Shown here in pieces: positions 1-6,036 of a stretch of 9,820 bases of DNA (position 1 is its first letter; each line of letters opens with the position of its first letter). Under the pieces are notes generated by a model. It ran no database searches. It saw only the letters and a program-made list of their open reading frames with translations, and had not been told where the DNA came from. The position numbers and the translations under genes are program-made. The DNA is taken from positions 1 through 9,820 of the forward strand of contig DAIEPS010000060.1 in the NCBI GenBank assembly GCA_027348305.1, read 5' to 3'. This DNA comes from Anaerolineaceae bacterium (lineage in GTDB: Bacteria; Chloroflexota; Anaerolineae; Anaerolineales; Anaerolineaceae).

Positions 1-490
1 TCCATCCGGCGCGGGCTATGTCGTGCCGCCGCTGGCCGCCCATTTCACCGCATACATGGATACCACCGCCCAAACCTGCAAAATGGCCGGCATCAACGTG
101 GTCACCACTTACGTCGCTGATCCGCCCCGGCGGGTGCTCAACCAGCTTGTCAGCCACAAAGGGCCCCTGCTCGGTTTTCTCAGCGGATACGCCATTGTCA
201 GCCGTGCGCCGCAGGCGTTGGTGCAGGGCACACCGGTTTTCGCCAACGAGATCCCCGAGGCCGCCCATATTTGGGATACCGCCGAGCAACTCTTGTCACG
301 GCTGGAGGGGTTGATCCTTACCTCAAACGGCAAGCCGCGTTTCATCGGCGTCCACCTTTTTGCCTACCGCACCAGTATAGATGACGTGGCGGCTTTCATT
401 CAGCAGCACAGCGCGGAACATCTCCATTTTGTCCGTGCAGACGAATTTTTGCTTTTGGCACAACAGCACCTGAATAACTCATCGAAGTAG
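1..490 (+). CDS. GxGYxYP-family putative glycoside hydrolase, 3' end only
   Basis: The last 162 residues of a protein whose start lies before the window; the first full codon is at position 2. The fragment opens with PSGAGYVVPP, which fits the GxGYxYP signature that names a family of putative glycoside hydrolases (Pfam calls it GxGYxYP; activity is inferred, not biochemically established as far as I know). The tail also fits: FIGVHLFAYRTSIDDVAAFI followed by FVRADEFLLLAQQHL resembles the family's closing strand and helix, so the C-terminus appears intact and ends at a TAG. An AGGAG ribosome site for the next gene starts directly after the stop codon, and only 10 bases separate the two genes, so they are very likely cotranscribed. 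The sugar symporter downstream supports a role in carbohydrate breakdown. Substrate and signal peptide cannot be seen here. Confidence 0.8.
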   Translation, partial: PSGAGYVVPPLAAHFTAYMDTTAQTCKMAGINVVTTYVADPPRRVLNQLVSHKGPLLGFLSGYAIVSRAPQALVQGTPVFANEIPEAAHIWDTAEQLLSRLEGLILTSNGKPRFIGVHLFAYRTSIDDVAAFIQQHSAEHLHFVRADEFLLLAQQHLNNSSK

Positions 491-500
491 AGGAGCTTTT

Positions 501-1847
501 ATGTTCGCCAAACTACCCATGAAGACCAAAATTGCTTATGGTGTCGCAGACCTGGGTATCTCGCTGCTCACCGCGTCCATCCAATTTTTCCTGCTGTTCT
601 ATTACACCGACATCCTGGGTATTGACCCCGGCCTGGCAGGGACGGCGCTGCTGGTGGGCAAACTCACCTGGGATGCCATCAATGATCCGTTTTTTGGATT
701 CCTCTCCGACCGCACCAAAAGCCGCTGGGGCAGGCGCAAACCTTACATGCTGTTTGGCGCCATCCCCTTTGGCCTGACCATCTGGCTGCTATACTCGCTG
801 CCTGCCGGGCTGACCGGCGTGACCGCTTTCCTGACCGTTTTGGGTTCTTTCCTGCTCGTGGATACCACCCAGACCTTGGTCAGCGTGCCCTATTACGCGC
901 TTTCAGCGGAACTGACATACGACTACGATGAACGCACCTCACTAATCTCGATCCGCATGATCTTCACCGTGGTGGGGTACATCATGGGCGCCGCGCTCAC
1001 CACCATGATCGCAGGCATCTTCATGAACATGGGCTGGTCGAAAACCGCAGCCTACAGCGGCATGGGCGCCGTGTTTGGCGTGGTGGCCATTGTCACCGCC
1101 CTGATCACCACTTTTGGCGTCAAAGAAACCCCCAACCCTGATCTTGAACCGGCAAAAATGCCGGCGCTCTCTCAACTCAAGCACGTCTTCAAGAACCGCC
1201 CATTCGTGCAGTTTATGATCATGAGCACCATCATCAGTATCAGTTTTACCCTGTTGACCGCCCTGCTGCCTTACTTCCTGACCTATCAACTGCAGATGAC
1301 GGATCAAATTCCACTGGTCATGATGGTCATGCTGGGCACCATTGCCATCTTCCTGATTCCATGGCGGTATGCCTCACAGAAACTTAACAAGGGTCCCGCC
1401 TACGCGCTGGGGCTGGGTATTGCCAGTGTCGCCATCATTGGGGCTTTCTTCCTGCCGCAGGGACCGACCCCGTTGATCTATGTGGTTGCCTTCGTGGCGG
1501 GCATGGGTTTCTCGGCGCAATATGTCTTCCCGTGGAGCATGATCCCGGATGTACTCGAAGTGGACCAGGCGCAAACCGGCGAACGGCATGAGGGGGTTTA
1601 TTTTGGCGTGAATAACTTCCTGGGCAAGTTGACCGGTGCTGTCGGCATCGCCGCCAGCGGATGGGCGCTCAAACTGTATGGATACGTTCCGAATGTGGCA
1701 CAGACACAACATGCGCTGTTCGGCATCCGCTTCTTCTTTGCCATTGTGCCCGTGATCGCCTTCATGGCGGCCCTGCCGCTCTTGATCTGGTACCCGATCA
1801 CCCGGCAGAACCACGACAAAATGATTGCCGACGCGGCGAAAAGGTGA
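501..1847 (+). CDS. GPH-family (MelB-like) sugar:cation symporter, MFS superfamily
   Basis: A 448-residue inner-membrane transporter, the normal length for glycoside-pentoside-hexuronide:cation symporters (MFS_2). It would bring a sugar or glycoside into the cell with H+ or Na+. Diagnostic motifs are WDAINDPFFGFLSDRT near residues 57-72 and RWGRRKPYMLFG near 75-86, the conserved helix 2 and loop 2-3 region of this family including the DP pair and the GRRKP turn. Around twelve hydrophobic segments follow, with a hydrophilic central loop near residues 205-235 (VKETPNPDLEPAKMP) dividing two six-helix halves. A second conserved-looking stretch is AQYVFPWSMIPDVLEVDQ near residue 342. The ATG at 501 has AGGAG at 491-495, five bases away. 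The gene directly follows the GxGYxYP gene, suggesting import of the sugar that enzyme releases. The actual substrate cannot be told from sequence. Confidence 0.93.
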   Translation: MFAKLPMKTKIAYGVADLGISLLTASIQFFLLFYYTDILGIDPGLAGTALLVGKLTWDAINDPFFGFLSDRTKSRWGRRKPYMLFGAIPFGLTIWLLYSLPAGLTGVTAFLTVLGSFLLVDTTQTLVSVPYYALSAELTYDYDERTSLISIRMIFTVVGYIMGAALTTMIAGIFMNMGWSKTAAYSGMGAVFGVVAIVTALITTFGVKETPNPDLEPAKMPALSQLKHVFKNRPFVQFMIMSTIISISFTLLTALLPYFLTYQLQMTDQIPLVMMVMLGTIAIFLIPWRYASQKLNKGPAYALGLGIASVAIIGAFFLPQGPTPLIYVVAFVAGMGFSAQYVFPWSMIPDVLEVDQAQTGERHEGVYFGVNNFLGKLTGAVGIAASGWALKLYGYVPNVAQTQHALFGIRFFFAIVPVIAFMAALPLLIWYPITRQNHDKMIADAAKR

Positions 1848-1881
1848 TGGTTCTTGGAAACCCGGTAATTTGAAATAATAG

Positions 1882-1910
1882 TTGTAAAAATGTATCTTAT
1901 GGGATACAAT
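1882..1910 (+). promoter_or_regulatory. Sigma70-type promoter of the toxin-antitoxin operon
   Basis: TTGTAA at 1882-1887 and TACAAT at 1905-1910 are separated by exactly 17 bases, close to the consensus -35 and -10. The -10 box ends only four bases before the toxin ATG at 1915, so the message would be leaderless or nearly so. That matches the lack of any Shine-Dalgarno sequence before this ATG. Seen by eye only. Confidence 0.5.
1891..1908. promoter_or_regulatory. Dyad operator candidate over the toxin-antitoxin promoter
   Basis: TGTATC at 1891-1896 and GATACA at 1903-1908 form a perfect inverted repeat with a six-base centre, and the right arm overlaps the -10 box. Antitoxins of type II systems usually repress their own operon by binding such dyads, so this is the likely autoregulatory site. 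A related single half (GGGATACAA) occurs again at 2570-2578 downstream of the operon. Confidence 0.45.
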
Positions 1911-1914
1911 AAAT

Positions 1915-2229
1915 ATGATAGAGATTCGAGAAACAGACGTTTTCAGAAAATGGTTCGGATCGATAAAAGATCGAAAAACAAGATCAATTATCGACGTCCG
2001 CATCAGACGAATCTCGCTCGGAAATTTTGGCGATGTCGAGCCAGTGGGCAAAGGGATTTCTGAAATCAGAATTGATTATGGACCAGGTTACAGGATCTAT
2101 TTTCTGAAGCAGGGAAATGTTGTCTTAATACTTTTGTGCGGCGGAGATAAATCCACACAAGACAAGGATATTCAAAAAGCGTTTGACCTCGCGCGATGGC
2201 TCATGGAGCAAGACAATGAGAAACACTAA
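1915..2229 (+). CDS. RelE/ParE-superfamily toxin (Gp49/HI1419-like)
   Basis: A 104-residue basic protein matching the small addiction-module killer proteins of the Gp49-like/HI1419 group, which share the RelE/HigB fold; members act mainly as ribosome-dependent mRNA nucleases. Family features visible are the opening strand and helix (IRETDVFRKWFGSI), the RIRRISLGNFGDVEPVGKGI segment, the central strands SEIRIDYGPGYRIYF, and the VVLILLCGGDKSTQDKDI segment before the last helix. Length is typical. The toxin precedes its antitoxin, the usual order for this family, and their frames overlap by 14 bases, implying translational coupling. The ATG at 1915 has no clear ribosome binding site. The region is AT-richer than the transporter gene to its left (about 37% GC in the first 60 bases by hand count), consistent with acquisition by transfer. 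Confidence 0.88.
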   Translation: MIEIRETDVFRKWFGSIKDRKTRSIIDVRIRRISLGNFGDVEPVGKGISEIRIDYGPGYRIYFLKQGNVVLILLCGGDKSTQDKDIQKAFDLARWLMEQDNEKH

Positions 2230-2509
2230 AACAACATTATGGGATGCATCGGAACATCTCGAAACCGCAGAAGATATGATTGCATATCTTGAAACTGCTT
2301 TTGAAGATGGCGATCCTGCCCTTATTACTGCAGTCCTCGGCGATATAGCTCGAGCAAAAGGGATGACCGAGATTTCAGAAAAAACCGGGTTGGGGCGCAC
2401 AAGCCTTTACAAAGCCTTATCACCAGAAGGACATCCTGAGTTTGAGACCGTCCTAAAAGTGATCAATGCACTGGGACTGAAATTAAAAGCGGTCGAATTA
2501 AAATTGTAG
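2216..2509 (+). CDS. HI1420-like antitoxin with helix-turn-helix domain
   Basis: A 97-residue partner of the preceding toxin. The N-terminus (TTLWDASEHLETAEDMIAYL) is the characteristic opening of the probable addiction-module antidote family typified by HI1420. The C-terminal half contains a helix-turn-helix, roughly residues 48-75: MTEISEKTGLGRTSLYKAL, then PEFETVLKVINALGLKL. It should neutralise the toxin and repress the operon through the dyad over the promoter. I chose the ATG at 2216 because the family starts with a short polar stretch and then the TTLWDA-type motif; an upstream in-frame ATG at 2183 would add 11 residues lying deep inside the toxin gene. Overlap with the toxin frame is 14 bases. 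Confidence 0.88.
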   Translation: MRNTKTTLWDASEHLETAEDMIAYLETAFEDGDPALITAVLGDIARAKGMTEISEKTGLGRTSLYKALSPEGHPEFETVLKVINALGLKLKAVELKL

Positions 2510-2582
2510 TTTAAAAGTTAGTTCCATAAAATAAAGACCTGAGAAGTTAAAATAATAATCGAGGGTTTAGGGATACAACAAG

Positions 2583-2623
2583 AAATCGGGTTTTTTTGAT
2601 GCACGTAGTGCACCCCGATTTTT
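2583..2623 (+). terminator. Terminator-like nested hairpin after the toxin-antitoxin operon
   Basis: AAATCGGG (2583-2590) pairs with CCCGATTT (2614-2621). Inside lies a second stem, TGCAC (2600-2604) with GTGCA (2608-2612) around a GTA loop. A run of five T (2619-2623) overlaps the right arm. The large T-rich bulge on the left side (2591-2597) makes it an imperfect terminator. Confidence 0.45.
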
Positions 2624-2634
2624 CTATATAGTGC

Positions 2635-2667
2635 AGACCCCCGCGGTTTTTAAAACCGCGGGGGTCT
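2635..2667. repeat. 33-base perfect palindrome between convergent genes
   Basis: Every base from 2635 to 2667 is matched around the central T at 2651: arms of 16 bases, AGACCCCCGCGGTTTT and its complement. It sits between the antitoxin (+) and the lipoprotein (-), whose stop codon is ten bases away. No T-run follows on either strand, so classical intrinsic termination is uncertain. It could serve as a bidirectional terminator or transcript 3'-end stabiliser, or be one copy of a dispersed palindromic repeat. Confidence 0.75.
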
Positions 2668-2676
2668 ACTAGAAGT

Positions 2677-3066
2677 CTATTTAACGACAATTTTGACTTC
2701 AAACGTCTCCACCGGGGGATTCTCAGGCTCGAATGAGCGCCAATACTTCAGTTTCAGCGGAGTTACACCGGCGCTGACTGCGGTGAACTTGAACTTATAC
2801 GTCCCGCCAGAACCGATCAGCATCGAATCGGACTTATAGTCCGGCTCGCCCGTGGATTGAAGGATATTCTGGTCAACGGATTCGATCTCCCAGATATAGC
2901 CGGTGGTGGGATTGCCGTTGATTGAGAGCACCAGGTTCTCACCTTTTTTCATCTCGACCGTGGTGCCATTGTCATTCGCATTAATTTTGATGGTCTTTCC
3001 ATTACAAGCCGTGAGTATCAGTACTGCTGTCAATAACACAACAAGAAAAAAAACATGGCGTCTCAT
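2677..3066 (-). CDS. Lipoprotein with chagasin-type (I42) protease-inhibitor domain
   Basis: A 129-residue exported protein. The N-terminus has RR, a hydrophobic core (HVFFLVVLLTAVLI) and the lipobox LTAC, giving a lipid-anchored cysteine near residue 21. The mature part matches the chagasin/I42 inhibitor family: NPTTGYIW is the hallmark first inhibitory loop (NPTTGY), a GSGGTYKFKF strand follows, and YWRSFEPENPP corresponds to the third loop with its R/W-P pattern. Such proteins block papain-like cysteine proteases; here the target would be extracytoplasmic. I start at the ATG at 3066, which has GGAGG seven bases upstream on the minus strand and gives a proper lipoprotein signal; an in-frame ATG at 3096 would add ten residues without a ribosome site. 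It lies 57 bases behind the DUF998-like gene and may share its transcript. Inhibitor activity is inferred from motifs only. Confidence 0.85.
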   Translation of the reverse strand: MRRHVFFLVVLLTAVLILTACNGKTIKINANDNGTTVEMKKGENLVLSINGNPTTGYIWEIESVDQNILQSTGEPDYKSDSMLIGSGGTYKFKFTAVSAGVTPLKLKYWRSFEPENPPVETFEVKIVVK

Positions 3067-3123
3067 TATTCCTCCAAAACTTAATTTGATGAGCATAAGA
3101 CGACTTTATTCGGTAAAGTGTTC

Positions 3124-3807
3124 CTAATAGATCAAGATCAGCGAGACGCACAGGAACCAGGCGATGGTGGCAAAGAACAGCATCCATTCGAGAAATGGCG
3201 TGCGCCAGAAGCGCGGACGCACTTTCTTCTCGGTGGGGTCCAGCAGATAGTTCTCCTGGCCTTTTTTGTCGGTCTTCTGGCTCACGATCACCAGAAACGC
3301 GGAGTATGAGATGATGGCGAGGATGCCAAAGAAATTGACTGCCAGCGGGATTACCCGCTGACCCGCGGGCTTAACGAAGACGGCGATAGTGAAAAAGAGC
3401 ACGGTCACCAGCCCCGATCGGAAGAAGGTCATCGCGGCTTTGCGGTGTGGCTCAAGCCTGTCCATTGAAAAGACCCCCACCAGAATACTTGAAATTGCTG
3501 CCAGCAGCCCGGCGGCCATGCCGATATACGCCCAAAGGGTGCCAAGCACAAGTCCTAGACCGGCGATGAAGGGCAGAAAGAGCGCTCCGCCGATGATCAT
3601 GCCGATGTTGAAGACCACGGCCAGCTTTGAGACCCCGATCTCGCCTAATTCCGAGATGAAGTGGTTTAGTATGGAATATCGTTCAGCGCTGCGTCCACGG
3701 TAAGGCAGGGCGGTAATAAGGCAGCCCAGCAGGATCACGAAGCTGCCAACCCAGCCAAAGTGGGCGTAGAATCTGAAGAGCAGTAAGATGATGGAATTCT
3801 CTGGCAT
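3124..3807 (-). CDS. DUF998-like six-helix membrane protein
   Basis: A 227-residue integral membrane protein of unknown function. Six hydrophobic segments are visible, near residues 13-35, 60-85, 88-114, 123-146, 152-176 and 203-226, the layout and length usual for DUF998. The polar stretch after the first helix, NHFISELGE (residues 48-56), matches the conserved SELG-type motif of that family, followed by the typical FNIGMIIGG segment. A hydrophilic loop rich in charged residues (QKTDKKGQENYLLDPTEKK) separates the last two helices. The ATG at 3807 is preceded on the minus strand by an AGGTGA ribosome site. The gene is transcribed away from the methyltransferase, with 78 AT-rich bases between them. 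Assignment rests on motif recognition; no biochemical role is known to me. Confidence 0.72.
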   Translation of the reverse strand: MPENSIILLLFRFYAHFGWVGSFVILLGCLITALPYRGRSAERYSILNHFISELGEIGVSKLAVVFNIGMIIGGALFLPFIAGLGLVLGTLWAYIGMAAGLLAAISSILVGVFSMDRLEPHRKAAMTFFRSGLVTVLFFTIAVFVKPAGQRVIPLAVNFFGILAIISYSAFLVIVSQKTDKKGQENYLLDPTEKKVRPRFWRTPFLEWMLFFATIAWFLCVSLILIY

Positions 3808-3829
3808 GCTTCACCTGAAAGGTTTTTTA

Positions 3830-3864
3830 TTGTATTATCAAGTTATTAGTGTTAATTTTACACT
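3830..3864 (+). promoter_or_regulatory. Likely methyltransferase promoter with overlapping dyad
   Basis: TTGTAT (3830-3835) and TAATTT (3853-3858) are spaced 17 bases and lie 28 bases before the methyltransferase ATG. An inverted repeat, AGTGT (3848-3852) and ACACT (3860-3864), straddles the -10 box and could be an operator serving both divergent genes. The match to consensus is moderate. Confidence 0.35.
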
Positions 3865-3885
3865 GGGTTAAGAGAAGGATGTGCC

Positions 3886-4656
3886 ATGTACGACCAATTT
3901 GCCTCAGATTATGACCGTTTTGTCAACTGGGATAACCGCCTCGGGTTCGAAATACCTCTCATCGAGAAGCTCCTCGACGAAGTAAAAAATCCAAAAGGGG
4001 AGCCTCTTCAGATCCTCGACGCGGCCTGCGGGACCGGCATGCATGCCCTGTCGCTTGCCAAAGCTGGTTACCAGGTGGCGGGAACTGATTTCAGCGCCGA
4101 AATGATCAAGAAAGCCAAGCTTAATGCGGCTTCTGCCGGCAAGGAGCTACGCTTTGAAGCAATCGGGTTTGGGTCGCTAACATCCGTGTTTGGTGAATCA
4201 CGTTTTGACGCTGTCTTGTGCCTGGGGAATTCCCTGCCGCATCTCATCCAGGACGAGGATATTGACTTTACCCTGATCGATTTTTATGCCTGCCTGAAAC
4301 CAGGCGGTTTACTGCTCATCCAGAATCGCAATTTTGATGCGGTCATGCAAAAACGAGACAGATGGATGGAGCCCCAGTCGTTTGAGGATGGTGATGAGCA
4401 GTGGATCTTTGAGCGTTTTTATGACTTCAACCCGGATGGGACAATTGGCTTCAACATCGTTAACCTGCACCGCAAAGTCGCTTCCGAGTGGAGATCCGAA
4501 GTGGTTTCAACGCTGCTTAAGCCGCAGTTGAGGGATGATCTGCAGAGAAAGGCCTCACACGCAGGGTTTAAACCTGTGAGTACCTATGGAACTTTGGGGG
4601 GAGACCCCTTTGATCCGCAGATGAGTGGAAATCTGATTTTGATCGCAAGAAAGTAA
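3886..4656 (+). CDS. Class I SAM-dependent methyltransferase
   Basis: A 256-residue cytoplasmic protein with a complete Rossmann-like methyltransferase core. Motif I is ILDAACGTGMHAL (residues 43-55), the S-adenosylmethionine-binding glycine loop. The acidic end of strand 2 is GTDFS (D68). FDAVLCLGNSLPHL (107-120) is the motif IV region in the form common to glycine/sarcosine N-methyltransferase-like proteins, and LKPGGLLLI (137-145) is the post-motif turn. The N-terminus YDQFASDYDRFVNW is the usual cap of such enzymes. The C-terminal part (residues 155-256) is a beta-rich lid that probably sets substrate choice. AAGGA at 3875-3879 supports the ATG at 3886. The substrate cannot be named; resemblance to glycine N-methyltransferases suggests a small molecule but does not prove it. 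The next gene is 73 bases downstream, so cotranscription is possible but not evident. Confidence 0.9.
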   Translation: MYDQFASDYDRFVNWDNRLGFEIPLIEKLLDEVKNPKGEPLQILDAACGTGMHALSLAKAGYQVAGTDFSAEMIKKAKLNAASAGKELRFEAIGFGSLTSVFGESRFDAVLCLGNSLPHLIQDEDIDFTLIDFYACLKPGGLLLIQNRNFDAVMQKRDRWMEPQSFEDGDEQWIFERFYDFNPDGTIGFNIVNLHRKVASEWRSEVVSTLLKPQLRDDLQRKASHAGFKPVSTYGTLGGDPFDPQMSGNLILIARK

Positions 4657-4729
4657 GGATTTAGCAGTAAATTTTTGATTTTCATCCTGTTCTAAAAAAC
4701 ATATCAATTCATTTTATTACGGAGCAATC

Positions 4730-5863
4730 ATGGAGATCATTCAAGTCAGCACCCCGCAAGAACTGAAAGCATTTATTAATCTTCCTTACGAGTTTTACCG
4801 CAACGACCCGGTCTGGGTGGCACCCCTGCGCTCGGAACAGGCCGGCCAGTACGTGCCAGAAAAGAACCCCATGCTGCAGCACTGCGAATACACTCTATTC
4901 CTGGCTAAAAAGGATGAAAAAGTGGTTGGCCGCATTTCTGCCTTTGTGGACAGGCTCGCGGTGGAGCACTGGAAGCAGCCTGTGGGCCTTTTCGGCTCTT
5001 TTGAGAGCAGCAATGACCCTGAGGTCGCCAACGCCCTCTTAAACGCAGCCAGGGGGTGGCTGAAGCAAAAGGGAATGACCAGCATTCGCGGCCCATGGAG
5101 TTTCGCCTCTCAGGAGTGGGGACTGGTGGTTGAAGGTTTTGAGCCCTCCCCGGTGATCATGGCGCCTTACAATCCGCCTTATTACAATGACCTGCTCACA
5201 GGTTTCGGCCTGCAAAAAGCTGAAGACTTGATGGTCTACGTGATCGACGCCAGCGAGGGGTACACCTTCCCCGAACGCTATCTGACCCTGACTGAGATCG
5301 TCAAAAAGCGCTACGGGGTCACGGTCAGAGAAATTGACATGCACAACATTGAGAGGGATGTGACGACCATACTTGACCTGGCTAATGTATCGATCTGTGA
5401 CAATTGGGGCTTTTACCCGGTCACCAAAGACGAAGCTAAAGCCATGGCGCGGGATCTGAAACAGATCATCAATCCCAAGGGCGTATTGATCGCCGAGTCA
5501 CCAGATGGCAAGCCCATCGGCTTTGCCATGACCCTGCCGGATATCAACAAGGTCATCAAGGGTTTGGACGGCCGTTTGTTGCCATTTGGCTGGTTCAAAT
5601 TGCTGACAGGGCTGCCAAAGCTGCACCAATTCCGCATGTGGGCGCTGGGGGTCATCCCGGAATACCAGGGCAAGGCGATCGACACGCTGCTTTACCGCGC
5701 CACCTATGACAATCTGTTTACTGATGATATCCGCCTCGAGATCAACTATATCCTTGAGGATAACGACCGCATGAACAATGCAGTTTACAAATTGGGCGTC
5801 AAGAATCTGCGCCGCTACCGGGTGTACGAGATGCCGATAGAGCTGGCACGTAAGTACCCGTAA
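4730..5863 (+). CDS. YghO-like protein with GNAT-type acetyltransferase fold
   Basis: A 377-residue protein of the family typified by E. coli YghO, whose function is unsettled. Conserved marks are LPYEFYRNDPVWVAPLR (18-34), GPWSFASQEWGLVVEGFE (121-138), then PVIMAPYNPPYYNDL (141-155) and GLQKAEDLMVY (160-170). The C-terminal third has the GNAT acetyl-CoA-binding pattern: ALGVIPEYQGKAIDTLLY, where YQGKA stands for the Q-x-x-G-x-A/G loop, followed by YILEDNDRMNNAVYKLG. It is therefore likely a cytoplasmic N-acyltransferase with an unknown acceptor. Length is normal and no damage is visible. The ATG at 4730 has GGAG at 4721-4724. The 73-base gap upstream is AT-rich and shows no convincing promoter. 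The neighbouring methyltransferase might act in the same pathway, but nothing in the sequence demonstrates this. Confidence 0.82.
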   Translation: MEIIQVSTPQELKAFINLPYEFYRNDPVWVAPLRSEQAGQYVPEKNPMLQHCEYTLFLAKKDEKVVGRISAFVDRLAVEHWKQPVGLFGSFESSNDPEVANALLNAARGWLKQKGMTSIRGPWSFASQEWGLVVEGFEPSPVIMAPYNPPYYNDLLTGFGLQKAEDLMVYVIDASEGYTFPERYLTLTEIVKKRYGVTVREIDMHNIERDVTTILDLANVSICDNWGFYPVTKDEAKAMARDLKQIINPKGVLIAESPDGKPIGFAMTLPDINKVIKGLDGRLLPFGWFKLLTGLPKLHQFRMWALGVIPEYQGKAIDTLLYRATYDNLFTDDIRLEINYILEDNDRMNNAVYKLGVKNLRRYRVYEMPIELARKYP

Positions 5864-5865
5864 TG

Positions 5866-5882
5866 TGGGTATGATATGCCCA
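5866..5882 (+). terminator. Short hairpin directly after the YghO-like gene
   Basis: TGGGTAT (5866-5872) pairs with ATGCCCA (5876-5882) with one G-T wobble and a GAT loop, starting three bases after the stop codon. No T-run follows, so it may only protect the 3' end or pause transcription. Confidence 0.3.
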
Positions 5883-5897
5883 TGTAGCGAGATCATC

Positions 5898-5926
5898 TTG
5901 ACTTCGTAAAATGAAATGTCTATACT
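5898..5926 (+). promoter_or_regulatory. Near-consensus sigma70 promoter
   Basis: TTGACT (5898-5903) and TATACT (5921-5926) differ from TTGACA and TATAAT by one base each and are separated by the ideal 17 bases. Transcription would begin near 5933. The -10 box is also the left arm of a perfect dyad, TATACT-GAA-AGTATA (5921-5935), a candidate operator. Confidence 0.7.
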
Positions 5927-5932
5927 GAAAGT

Positions 5933-6017
5933 ATAACGAGCGTTGTTGACGGCTCATTTCATCCCACTCGTTTCAAGTCGTTAAAGGGCTGTCCGTGATA
6001 AACGGGCAGCTTTTTTT
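5933..6017 (+). ncRNA. Candidate small RNA or attenuator leader (about 85 nt)
   Basis: The segment runs from the predicted start of the strong promoter to the end of an intrinsic terminator, so the default product would be a short RNA of about 85 bases with no open frame of note. AACGAG (5935-5940) can pair with CTCGTT (5967-5972) to close an upstream arm. An alternative short pairing, GAGC (5938-5941) with GCTC (5952-5955), competes with it. Because a small gene with a strong ribosome site begins just after the terminator, the element could equally be a regulated leader. It matches no RNA family I recognise. Confidence 0.4.
5988..6017 (+). terminator. Intrinsic (Rho-independent) terminator
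   Basis: GCTGTCCGT (5988-5996) pairs with ACGGGCAGC (6002-6010) through nine pairs including one G-U, with a five-base loop GATAA, and is followed at once by seven T (6011-6017). It lies upstream of, not behind, the nearest gene on this strand: the ribosome site of that gene starts eight bases later. Confidence 0.85.
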
Positions 6018-6036
6018 GTCCCTCAAGGAGGATATG

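Noticed and set aside
1374..2051. Long open frame (225 codons) on the minus strand opposite the symporter and toxin genes
   Set aside because: It lies antisense to two well-supported genes, has no recognisable domain and a low-complexity, histidine/glycine/aspartate-rich composition typical of a reversed frame.
2183..2215. Upstream ATG adding 11 residues to the antitoxin
   Set aside because: The added residues are encoded within the toxin's last helix in another frame and precede the family's normal N-terminus; the ATG at 2216 fits the usual start.
5498..5896. Minus-strand open frame opposite the end of the YghO-like gene
   Set aside because: Fully antisense to a conserved gene apart from the last bases, with no ribosome site and no recognisable motif.
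5995..6036. GTG at 5995 as start of the small protein
   Set aside because: The codon lies inside the terminator stem, has no ribosome site, and would add residues before the strong AAGGAGG site that clearly serves the ATG at 6037 (or 6034).
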